The notes beneath the pieces were generated by a model. It ran no database searches, had not been told where the DNA came from, and saw nothing but the letters and a program-made list of their open reading frames with translations. From positions 1 to 27,126 of the forward strand of contig CAMICF010000010.1 of assembly GCA_946222495.1 (NCBI GenBank): a stretch of 27,126 nucleotides of DNA, read 5' to 3'. The translations under genes were made by a program, and so were the position numbers. The DNA comes from an uncultured Janibacter sp. (lineage in GTDB: Bacteria; Actinomycetota; Actinomycetes; Actinomycetales; Dermatophilaceae). Shown piece after piece: positions 21,797-27,126 of this stretch (its first letter is position 1; every line of letters starts with the position of its first letter).

Positions 21797-23100
21797 CGGG
21801 CCACCTCCGCGGGTACCTGGGGTCGATCCGCCACGGCATCAGCGTAGACGTCGAGAAGCCGGTCGACGGTGACGGACCAGCCGAAGCCCTGTGCTCGTCG
21901 GCGCCCGCGCTCGCGCAGGCGAGCCGCCTCCTCGGGGTCGTCGAGGAGCCGGCCGAGCTCCTGCGCCCACACCCGCGGGTCGTGCCCGTCGACGAGGACT
22001 CCCCCGTCCCCCACCGCGGTCCGCAGGCCGCCGACGTTGGCGGCGGCGACGAGCGCCCCGCTGGCCTGTGCCTCGACCGCGACGAGCCCGAAGGACTCGG
22101 TGTGCGAGGGCACCGCGACGACGTCGGCGGCGCGGTACCAGTCGGCCAGCTCGGACCGGCTCACCGGCGGTGCGAGGTGCAGCACGTCCGCGACGCCGAG
22201 CTCGTCACCGAGCTCACGCAGGCGGTCCGGTGCCGCGAGGCCACGCCCGGAGGCCCCGCCGAGCACGGCGACGACGAGCCGTTCGCGCAGCTCCGGCCGC
22301 TCCCGGAGGAGCTCGGCGGCCGCGCGGACGAGCACGTCGGGCCCCTTGAGCGGCTGGATCCGGCCGACGAAGAGCAGGACCACCGCGTCCTCGGGCAGGC
22401 CCACGCGCGAGCGCGCCTCGTCCCGGTCGCCGGGACCGAAGCGCTCGAGGTCCACCCCGGGTGGCACGACGACGACCTTCGCCGGGTCGGCCTCGTAGTA
22501 CTCGATGAGCTCGTCCGCCTCCTGCTCGGTGTTGGCGATGAGCCGGTCGGCGATGTCGACGACCTGCATCTCGCCGATCTCGCGCCCGTGCGGCTCGGGC
22601 ACGTCGTCGGCGGCGAGCTGGCGGTTCTTCACCCGGGCCATCGTGTGCATCGTGTGCACGAGCGGCACCTGCCAGCGCTCGGCCACGAGCCACCCGACCT
22701 GCCCGGAGAGCCAGTAGTGGGAGTGCGCCAGGTCGTAGTGGCCGGGAGGGACGCGGGCGATCTCCCGCATCATGCCCGCGGCGAAGGCGCACAGCTGCCC
22801 CGGGAGGTCCTCCTTGGCGAGCCCCTCCAGGGGGCCGGCGTCGATGTGCCGCACGAGCACGCCGGGCGACATCTCGACGGTGTCGGGCAGGTCGGCGGCG
22901 GTCCGGCGGGTGAAGATCTCCACCTCGACGCCGCGGTCCGCGAGCTGGCGCGCCGCCTCGACGACATAGACGTTGAGACCCCCGGCGTCCCCGGTCCCCG
23001 GCTGCTCCAGCGGCGAGGTGTGCACGCTGATCATCGCGACCCGACGGATCGGCCCGCCGGTCACGCTCTCGCCCTGGGGGCCGCTCGTCACGTCACGCAC
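21793..23100 (-). CDS. mshA: D-inositol-3-phosphate glycosyltransferase (mycothiol synthesis)
   Basis: Transfers N-acetylglucosamine from UDP-GlcNAc to inositol-3-phosphate, the first step of mycothiol synthesis. 435 residues, GT4/GT-B fold. Donor and acceptor markers: SPLEQPGTGDAGGLNVYV near the N-terminus, HSHYWLSG, HTMARVKN, the VVVVPPGVDLERF loop, FVGRIQPLKGPDVLV, and SHTESFGLVAVEAQASG (E-x7-E). The frame starts with GTG at 23100, 7 nt after a TAGGCT box and without a ribosome site. It heads the mshA-ybjN pair and is divergent from a methyltransferase gene with only 44 bp between the starts. Confidence 0.96.
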   Translation of the reverse strand: MRDVTSGPQGESVTGGPIRRVAMISVHTSPLEQPGTGDAGGLNVYVVEAARQLADRGVEVEIFTRRTAADLPDTVEMSPGVLVRHIDAGPLEGLAKEDLPGQLCAFAAGMMREIARVPPGHYDLAHSHYWLSGQVGWLVAERWQVPLVHTMHTMARVKNRQLAADDVPEPHGREIGEMQVVDIADRLIANTEQEADELIEYYEADPAKVVVVPPGVDLERFGPGDRDEARSRVGLPEDAVVLLFVGRIQPLKGPDVLVRAAAELLRERPELRERLVVAVLGGASGRGLAAPDRLRELGDELGVADVLHLAPPVSRSELADWYRAADVVAVPSHTESFGLVAVEAQASGALVAAANVGGLRTAVGDGGVLVDGHDPRVWAQELGRLLDDPEEAARLRERGRRRAQGFGWSVTVDRLLDVYADAVADRPQVPAEVAR

Positions 23101-23107
23101 GGACCCC

Positions 23108-23113
23108 AGCCTA
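23108..23113 (-). promoter_or_regulatory. -10 box TAGGCT of mshA (leaderless)
   Basis: TAGGCT ends 7 nt before the mshA GTG. It faces the -10 box of the divergent gene 19 bp away, so the two polymerase footprints overlap. Confidence 0.55.
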
Positions 23114-23132
23114 GTTCCGCCGATCGAGCGCC

Positions 23133-23138
23133 TACGCT
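23133..23138 (+). promoter_or_regulatory. -10 box TACGCT of the methyltransferase gene (leaderless)
   Basis: TACGCT ends 6 nt before the GTG at 23145; no ribosome site. Confidence 0.5.
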
Positions 23139-23144
23139 TCGTGG

Positions 23145-23966
23145 GTGTCCAGCCAGCGCCCCGTCGGCACCATCACCCGCGGGACGACCAACCCCAACCG
23201 GTTGCGCCGGTGCGACCGCTGGCTGCTCGCGACCCACCGCGACGTCCTGACGAAGGGCGGTCCGCCGGTCCTCGTGGACCTCGGCCACGGCGCGAGCGGC
23301 GTGACGACCGCCGAGTGGGCCCAGCGGGTCCGCCCGGTGCGCCCCGACGTGCGGGTCGTCGGGCTGGAGATCGACCCGGGACGGGTCGAGACGGCGCAGG
23401 CCTGGGCGGGCGCGGGCCTCGACTTCGCCCTCGGCGGCTTCGAGGTGCCCCTGCCCGAGAGGACGTCCGCGCGGGTGGTCCGCGCCTTCAACGTGCTGCG
23501 TCAGTACGACGAGGCCTCGGTCGAGCAGCCGTGGCGGACGATGATCGGCCGCCTCGACGAGCGGGGCATCGTCATCGACGGCACCTGCGACGAGCTCGGG
23601 CGGCTCGGCAGCTGGATCACCCTCGACGCGTACGGGCCACGCACCCTGACCCTGTCCTGGCGGCTGCGGGACCTCGACGCCCGACGGCTCCCGTCGGTCG
23701 TCGCGGAGCGTCTGCCCAAGGCCCTCATCCACCGCAACGTCCCGGGCGAACCGGTCCACGACCTGCTCGTCCGTCTCGACGAGGCCTGGCGGCGGAGCAC
23801 CCCCTTCGCTCCGTACGGAGCGCGGCAGCAGGCCGCCGCCGCCTTCGGCGAGGTCGCGGGCGAGCTGCCGGTGATCGGTGGCGCCGACCGGTGGCGCCTG
23901 GGCGAGCTCACCGTGCCGTGGTCGCTCGTCGCACCGCGGAGCGGGCCGCTGGCTCAGCGCTGGTAG
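23145..23966 (+). CDS. Class I SAM-dependent methyltransferase-like protein
   Basis: 273 residues. Motif I is VLVDLGHGASG (about 42-52), followed by the acidic GLEIDPGRVETA; a weaker RVVRAFNVLRQYDE fits the strand-4 region. The early GTITRGTTNPNRLRRCDRWLL is basic and could touch nucleic acid or a phosphorylated substrate. The HGASG loop is slightly unusual for the GxGxG pattern. The substrate is unknown; being back to back with mshA suggests possible co-expression only. Its 3' end overlaps the convergent cupin gene by 13 bp. Confidence 0.78.
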   Translation: MSSQRPVGTITRGTTNPNRLRRCDRWLLATHRDVLTKGGPPVLVDLGHGASGVTTAEWAQRVRPVRPDVRVVGLEIDPGRVETAQAWAGAGLDFALGGFEVPLPERTSARVVRAFNVLRQYDEASVEQPWRTMIGRLDERGIVIDGTCDELGRLGSWITLDAYGPRTLTLSWRLRDLDARRLPSVVAERLPKALIHRNVPGEPVHDLLVRLDEAWRRSTPFAPYGARQQAAAAFGEVAGELPVIGGADRWRLGELTVPWSLVAPRSGPLAQRW

Positions 23967-24319
23967 TCGTCCTCGAGGCGGACGATGTCGTCCTCGTCGA
24001 ACTCGCCGTAGCCGATCTCCAGGAGCCGCCCCGGGGCGTCACCGGAGTTGCCGATGCGGTGGATCGCCCCGCGCGGCACCCACACCTGGTCGCCGGCCAC
24101 GGCCGACCGGGTCTCGTCGCCCACCGTGACGTCCAGCGGCCCGTCGAGGACCTGCCAGAACTCGGCCCGGTGCTCGTGGGTCTGCAGAGAGAGCCGGCAG
24201 CCGGGTTGGACGGTGATGATCTTGACCGTCGTCGCCTCGTTGCAGGTGAGCTGTTGGAACCCGCCCCACGGGCGGTGGGACTCGAACATCTCCCCGCGCG
24301 GGTCCGGCAGATTGGTCAC
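23954..24319 (-). CDS. Cupin protein, phosphomannose isomerase type II-like
   Basis: 121 residues, one cupin barrel like the C-terminal isomerase domain of GDP-mannose pyrophosphorylase/PMI type II. Markers: SHRPWGGF, cupin motif 1 SLQTHEHRAEFWQVLDG (metal His and Glu), QVWVPRGAIHRIGN (second metal His) and the family ending EIGYGEFDEDDIVRLEDDY. It could interconvert mannose-6-phosphate and fructose-6-phosphate, though single-domain forms are seldom tested. GTG at 24319 has AGGGGGA about 7 nt upstream; an upstream ATG at 24352 would add 11 residues but lacks one. The 3' end overlaps the methyltransferase gene. Confidence 0.82.
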   Translation of the reverse strand: MTNLPDPRGEMFESHRPWGGFQQLTCNEATTVKIITVQPGCRLSLQTHEHRAEFWQVLDGPLDVTVGDETRSAVAGDQVWVPRGAIHRIGNSGDAPGRLLEIGYGEFDEDDIVRLEDDYQR

Positions 24320-24363
24320 GAACGTTCCCCCTGTCGGTGCTGTCCCGGGCATTGTGCCCCGAT

Positions 24364-24660
24364 TCAGCGTCGCCTGCCCATGATCGTGTCGATGGCGGGC
24401 CTCACATCCGCGAGGTAGACCCCCGCGATGACGATGCCGATGATCGACAGCAGCCCGAAACCGCTCCCGAGGACCGCGAAGCCGAGCAGGGTCGCGATCA
24501 CCAGTGCGGCCACCCAGAAGACCTTGGTCTGCTTGCCCGTGGCGGTGAACGCGTCCGGGCGCTGCCGGACCGCGTGGACGAGCGCGTAGACCTCGGCGGC
24601 GAGGGCGAGGAGCCCCAGACCGAGGATGATCCATCCCTGGATCTGGCTGATGATCTGCAC
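24364..24660 (-). CDS. DUF2516 small membrane protein
   Basis: 98 residues. Three likely spans: GWIILGLGLLALAAEVYALV (9-28), VFWVAALVIATLLGFAVLG (about 47-65) and GLLSIIGIVIAGVYLADV, with a basic end (GRRR). It matches the DUF2516 family that in mycobacteria (Rv0476) adjoins hbhA; here dtd and the asparaginase gene lie between. Function unknown. The GTG start at 24660 sits 6 nt after a TAGGCT box whose first three bases are the stop codon of dtd. Confidence 0.85.
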   Translation of the reverse strand: MQIISQIQGWIILGLGLLALAAEVYALVHAVRQRPDAFTATGKQTKVFWVAALVIATLLGFAVLGSGFGLLSIIGIVIAGVYLADVRPAIDTIMGRRR

Positions 24661-24666
24661 GGAGCC

Positions 24667-24672
24667 AGCCTA
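24667..24672 (-). promoter_or_regulatory. -10 box TAGGCT of the DUF2516 gene, overlapping the dtd stop
   Basis: TAGGCT ends 6 nt before the GTG at 24660; its TAG (24670-24672) is the dtd stop codon. Confidence 0.5.
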
Positions 24673-25098
24673 AGCGGGGACGTCGACGACGAGGGTCACC
24701 GGCCCGTCCCCGTGGATGTCCACCGCCATGTCGGCACCGAAGCGTCCGGTGGCCACCTCGATCCCCCGCTCGCGCAGGCCGTCGGCCACGGCCTCGACGA
24801 CGGGTTCCGCGAGGTGACCGGGCGCCGCGGCGTTCCACGACGGCCGACGCCCCTTGCGCACGTCCGCATGGAGGGTGAACTGGCTGACGACGAGCACCGC
24901 TCCGCCGCTGTCGGTCACGGAGGTCTCCCCCGCCATGATCCGCAGCTCGGCGATCTTGCGCACCGTCGTCGCGACCTCCTCGGGGCCGTCGTCGTGGGTC
25001 ACCCCCACGAGGGCGACGAGGCCGGGCCCGATCTCACCGACGGTCTCCTCCTCGACCCGCACCCGGGCGGAGGTCACGCGTTGGAGGACGGTCCTCAT
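24670..25098 (-). CDS. dtd: D-aminoacyl-tRNA deacylase
   Basis: Hydrolyses D-amino acids, and glycine, wrongly attached to tRNA, protecting translation. 142 residues, family length. MRTVLQRVTSARV start, the catalytic SQFTL (72-76) followed by HADVRKGRRPS, and the GPVT loop (132-135) with its characteristic Gly-Pro. ATG at 25098 overlaps the stop of the asparaginase gene (ATGA), so the two are co-translated. Confidence 0.96.
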   Translation of the reverse strand: MRTVLQRVTSARVRVEEETVGEIGPGLVALVGVTHDDGPEEVATTVRKIAELRIMAGETSVTDSGGAVLVVSQFTLHADVRKGRRPSWNAAAPGHLAEPVVEAVADGLRERGIEVATGRFGADMAVDIHGDGPVTLVVDVPA

Positions 25099-26084
25099 GA
25101 GGCCGTCAGGGGCAGGACCTCGACCGCGCCGACGCGACGGCCGTGGCCGAGCACGGGCTGGTCCGCCAGCTCGCGCAGGCCGTCCGTGTCGACGCCGAGG
25201 GCGAGCAGCGCGTGGGCGAGCAGCCCCTGCCGGGCCCGGGCGAAGGGGGCGCCGTCGGCGACCTTGATCGCGACCCCGCGGCCGTCGGCGAGCCCGGCCG
25301 CGTAGACCGACTCGGCGCCGTCCTTGGCGATGAGGCCCGGCACGGCCTCCATGAAGGCGGTGACATCGCGGCCGGGACCACCGACCATGTGGGGTGCCGT
25401 GCGCATGGCGGTGGCGACACGCCCTTCGTCCGTGTCGGCGTCCGCGGCGGCGAGCCGCCCGAAGGACGCCGCGAGACCGGACAGCGGGACGGCGAAGAGC
25501 GGTGCGCCGCACCCGTCGACGGTCGTGCGGGTCACCGGGCCGACGACCTCGGCGGTGGTGGCGCGGATGGCCTGCTGGAGCGGGTGGTCCTGCTCGAGGT
25601 AGGTCTCGGTCGGCCAGCCGTTGATCCGGCAGGTGACGAGCATCCCGGCGTGCTTGCCGGAGCAGTCCTGGGTCACGGGGGCGGGCTCGGTGCCGGCCGC
25701 GAGCCAGCGCGCGTGCTCGAGCTCGCCGAGCGGCAGGGCGGGAGTGTTGCGGAGGGCACGGAGGTCGAGGCCGACGGTCGCGAGGACCTCGGTCACCGCG
25801 TCGCGGTGGACCTCCTCGCCGGAATGGCTGGAGCAGACGAGCGCGAGCAGGTGCGGCGGGAGGTCGAGCCCGTGGCGCACCATGGCGAGCGCCTGGACGG
25901 GCTTGAGCGAGGAGCGGGGCAGGACGGGGTCGTCGACCCGGCCATGACGAAGGGAGACCCCTCCCCCCGGATCGGTCGCGACGAGCGTCGCTCGGTGGGC
26001 GGACTCGACGAAGCCCCCGCGGGTCACGTGGACCAGCACGGGGGCGTCGTCGAGATGTGCGGTGTCAGGAGCCTGGACGGTCAC
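25095..26084 (-). CDS. L-asparaginase II family protein
   Basis: 329 residues of the Asparaginase_II family (Rhizobium-type), distinct from the classical bacterial enzymes. Family blocks: RSSLKPVQALAMV (57-69), CSSHSGEEVH (C84 on), QDCSGKHAGML with the Ser-x-Lys pair, VDGCGAPLFAVPL, and VGGPGRDVT. Rhizobial members split asparagine to aspartate and ammonia and use these Ser/Lys/Cys residues. GTG at 26084 follows a TAGCCT box by 7 nt with no ribosome site. It is the promoter-proximal gene of an asparaginase-dtd pair. Confidence 0.9.
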   Translation of the reverse strand: MTVQAPDTAHLDDAPVLVHVTRGGFVESAHRATLVATDPGGGVSLRHGRVDDPVLPRSSLKPVQALAMVRHGLDLPPHLLALVCSSHSGEEVHRDAVTEVLATVGLDLRALRNTPALPLGELEHARWLAAGTEPAPVTQDCSGKHAGMLVTCRINGWPTETYLEQDHPLQQAIRATTAEVVGPVTRTTVDGCGAPLFAVPLSGLAASFGRLAAADADTDEGRVATAMRTAPHMVGGPGRDVTAFMEAVPGLIAKDGAESVYAAGLADGRGVAIKVADGAPFARARQGLLAHALLALGVDTDGLRELADQPVLGHGRRVGAVEVLPLTAS

Positions 26085-26091
26085 CCGCCGG

Positions 26092-26097
26092 AGGCTA
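26092..26097 (-). promoter_or_regulatory. -10 box TAGCCT of the asparaginase gene (leaderless)
   Basis: TAGCCT ends 7 nt before the GTG at 26084; the same hexamer and spacing as for cysS. Confidence 0.55.
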
Positions 26098-26125
26098 CCG
26101 ACATCACCACAGCATCGGTTGCTGC

Positions 26126-26138
26126 GGAGCCTGGCTCC
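26126..26138 (-). terminator. Weak possible terminator after the HbhA-like gene
   Basis: GGAGCC-A-GGCTCC on the minus strand, two bases past the stop. The stem is short and there is no U tract. Confidence 0.25.
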
Positions 26139-26139
26139 T

Positions 26140-26760
26140 TCAGCTGCCGACCTTGTCAGCGGCCTTGGTCGTGGCCTTCGTCGAATTGGCGGCCGTCTTC
26201 TTCGCGGCGGTGCCGGTCGACTTGGTCGCGGTGCGGGTGCGCGTCGCGGCCTTCTTCGCCGTGGTCTTGGTGCCCTTGGCGGCGGAGCCGGTGCGCTTGG
26301 CCGAGCTGGAGACGGCCTTCTTCGCCTTCTCGGTGTCGACGGAGACGTCGACGGAGTCCGCGACGGCGTCGGCGGCCTTGGCGGCCTCCTTGCGGCCCAC
26401 GGTCAGGGTGGACTTGGCGGAGCGCTCGACGTCGGAGACGGCCTTGCGAGCGGAGTTGATCGCACCCTTGCCGAGCGCGACGGTGGCCTCGGCCTGACCG
26501 ATGAGGTCCTGCGTCGCCTTCTGGTTCTTGATGCGGGCGACGAGGGCCTCGCCACGCTCGGTGAGACCGGCGTAGTAGTTCTGGGCGTCGGTCGGGGCGG
26601 ACTTGACGCGGGCCTGGACCTTCTTGGGCTCGAGCTCGGCGCCGAGGGCGGCGAGCTGCGAGGTGTAGTCGCGAACGGTCTCGACCGCGAGGTCGGTGGC
26701 CCCGACGGTGGCGTAGGTCTGGTCGGTGACGACCTTCTTGACGGTGGTGGTGACGCTCAT
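26140..26760 (-). CDS. hbhA: HbhA-like protein with Lys/Ala-rich tail
   Basis: 206 residues (mycobacterial HbhA has 199). The first 115 or so are helical and probably coiled coil (VGATDLAVETVRDYTSQL, YAGLTERGEALVARIKNQ). The last 60 are Lys/Ala/Thr repeats such as AAKGTKTTAKKAATRTRTA and TAAKKTAANSTKATTKAA. In mycobacteria such a tail binds heparan sulfate and, with methylated lysines, acts in adhesion; it also resembles histone H1 tails and could bind DNA. The adjacent XRE-type gene and the nearby DUF2516 gene repeat the Rv0474-Rv0476 neighbourhood. The ATG overlaps the upstream TGA, with AAGGAG 7 nt before it. Confidence 0.82.
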   Translation of the reverse strand: MSVTTTVKKVVTDQTYATVGATDLAVETVRDYTSQLAALGAELEPKKVQARVKSAPTDAQNYYAGLTERGEALVARIKNQKATQDLIGQAEATVALGKGAINSARKAVSDVERSAKSTLTVGRKEAAKAADAVADSVDVSVDTEKAKKAVSSSAKRTGSAAKGTKTTAKKAATRTRTATKSTGTAAKKTAANSTKATTKAADKVGS

Positions 26761-27126
26761 GCGCTTCTCCTTGATGTGCTCGTCGAGGACGAGGTCGTGG
26801 TCCCACGTGCGGCGCGAGCGGCCGACGTGGTCTTCGAGCTCGTGGATGACGAGCTCTTCTTGCTGGCCGCGGACGTCTTCGTCGGCGCGGTGGTCTTGGT
26901 GGCCTTCTTGGCGGGCGCCTTCGTCGACGCGCCCTGCGTGGAGACCGCCTTCTTGGCGGTCGCCTTCTTGGCGGGGGTCTTCGCGGCGCCGGACTTCGTG
27001 GCGGTCGTCTTCTTCTTCGACGTGGCCTTCGGGGGCTCGGCCGCGCCGCCCTCGACGAAGGACTCGTAGATGTCGATGAGCGCCTGGCGCTGGCGCGTGG
27101 TGAGCAACGGGTCGGCCGCGATCGCG
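26757..27126 (-). CDS. C-terminal part of XRE-type regulator with histone-like tail (5' end outside window)
   Basis: About 122 residues; the N-terminus lies beyond the right edge. The first segment AIAADPLLTTRQRQALIDIY, then ESFVEGG, matches the end of the actinobacterial helix-turn-helix regulators that precede hbhA (Rv0474 type); the HTH itself is not in the window. An unusual basic tail of about 90 residues follows: KKKTTATKSGAAKTPAKKATAKK, then Ser/Thr-rich SSSSTSSKTTSAARAARG. From memory Rv0474 is about 140 residues and lacks such a tail. The last codons (AGG AGA) double as the hbhA ribosome site. A TTG at about 27107 is not the real start, since the frame is open to the edge. Confidence 0.7.
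   Translation of the reverse strand, partial: AIAADPLLTTRQRQALIDIYESFVEGGAAEPPKATSKKKTTATKSGAAKTPAKKATAKKAVSTQGASTKAPAKKATKTTAPTKTSAASKKSSSSTSSKTTSAARAARGTTTSSSTSTSRRSA

Noticed and set aside
26062..27069. 335-codon plus-strand open frame with Leu/Gly/Val-rich product
   Set aside because: Antisense to the HbhA-like and XRE-type genes; its low-complexity sequence mirrors their Lys/Ala codons.

Overview
The window is a stretch of actinobacterial chromosome: very GC-rich, densely packed, rich in GTG starts and ATGA/TAGTG overlaps. It carries mycothiol genes (mshA, mscR), a CarD-type RNA polymerase regulator, trehalose synthesis by OtsAB, and senX3-regX3-phoU. Gene content and a GGTTGAGGTGCGAGG-type intergenic repeat suggest a Micrococcales member, perhaps Intrasporangiaceae; that placement is inference. 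No tRNA, rRNA, CRISPR array, phage or transposase gene is visible, and no gap between genes exceeds about 230 bp.

Layout. 1-1489 (minus): a serine/threonine kinase cut by the window edge and a two-CBS-domain protein. 1600-5999 (plus): otsA-otsB, three 32-bp tandem repeats, a DUF4032 kinase-like gene and an RDD membrane protein. 6000-6987: a strong terminator, a four-helix membrane protein (minus) and what looks like the remains of a tandem duplicate of it. 6988-17046 (minus backbone): rlmB, cysS, ispF, ispD and carD, the order known in mycobacteria and streptomycetes, here split by two inserts. Insert one (9372-14265) holds a secreted BNR-type propeller protein, an MBL hydrolase with mscR (formaldehyde/mycothiol), a small membrane gene with a probable frameshift, a glutamine amidotransferase and REP-like repeats. 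Insert two is a plus-strand flavin monooxygenase between ispF and ispD. 17188-17700: an LpqE-like lipoprotein divergent from carD. 17782-21258: regX3-senX3, a divergent phoU with a PHO-box-like repeat between them, and gpm. 21281-23966: a ybjN-domain gene, mshA and a divergent methyltransferase. 23954-27126 (minus): a cupin, DUF2516, dtd, asparaginase, an HbhA-like protein and the C-terminal end of an XRE-type regulator.

Functional themes: phosphate sensing (SenX3-RegX3-PhoU), mycothiol synthesis and formaldehyde detoxification, isoprenoid precursors (IspD/IspF), translation (CysS, RlmB, Dtd), trehalose, and envelope proteins.

Sequence-level signals beyond genes: (i) the 9-mer CGAAGGGGG/CCCCCTTCG occurs 17 times, far above chance; (ii) ten genes have a TANNNT -10 element 6-7 nt before the start codon, the signature of leaderless transcription; (iii) a perfect 17-bp inverted repeat covers the apparent ispD start codon; (iv) the 32-bp repeats after otsB; (v) the degraded duplication at 6.0-6.9 kb. 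All were read by eye; no database search was run.
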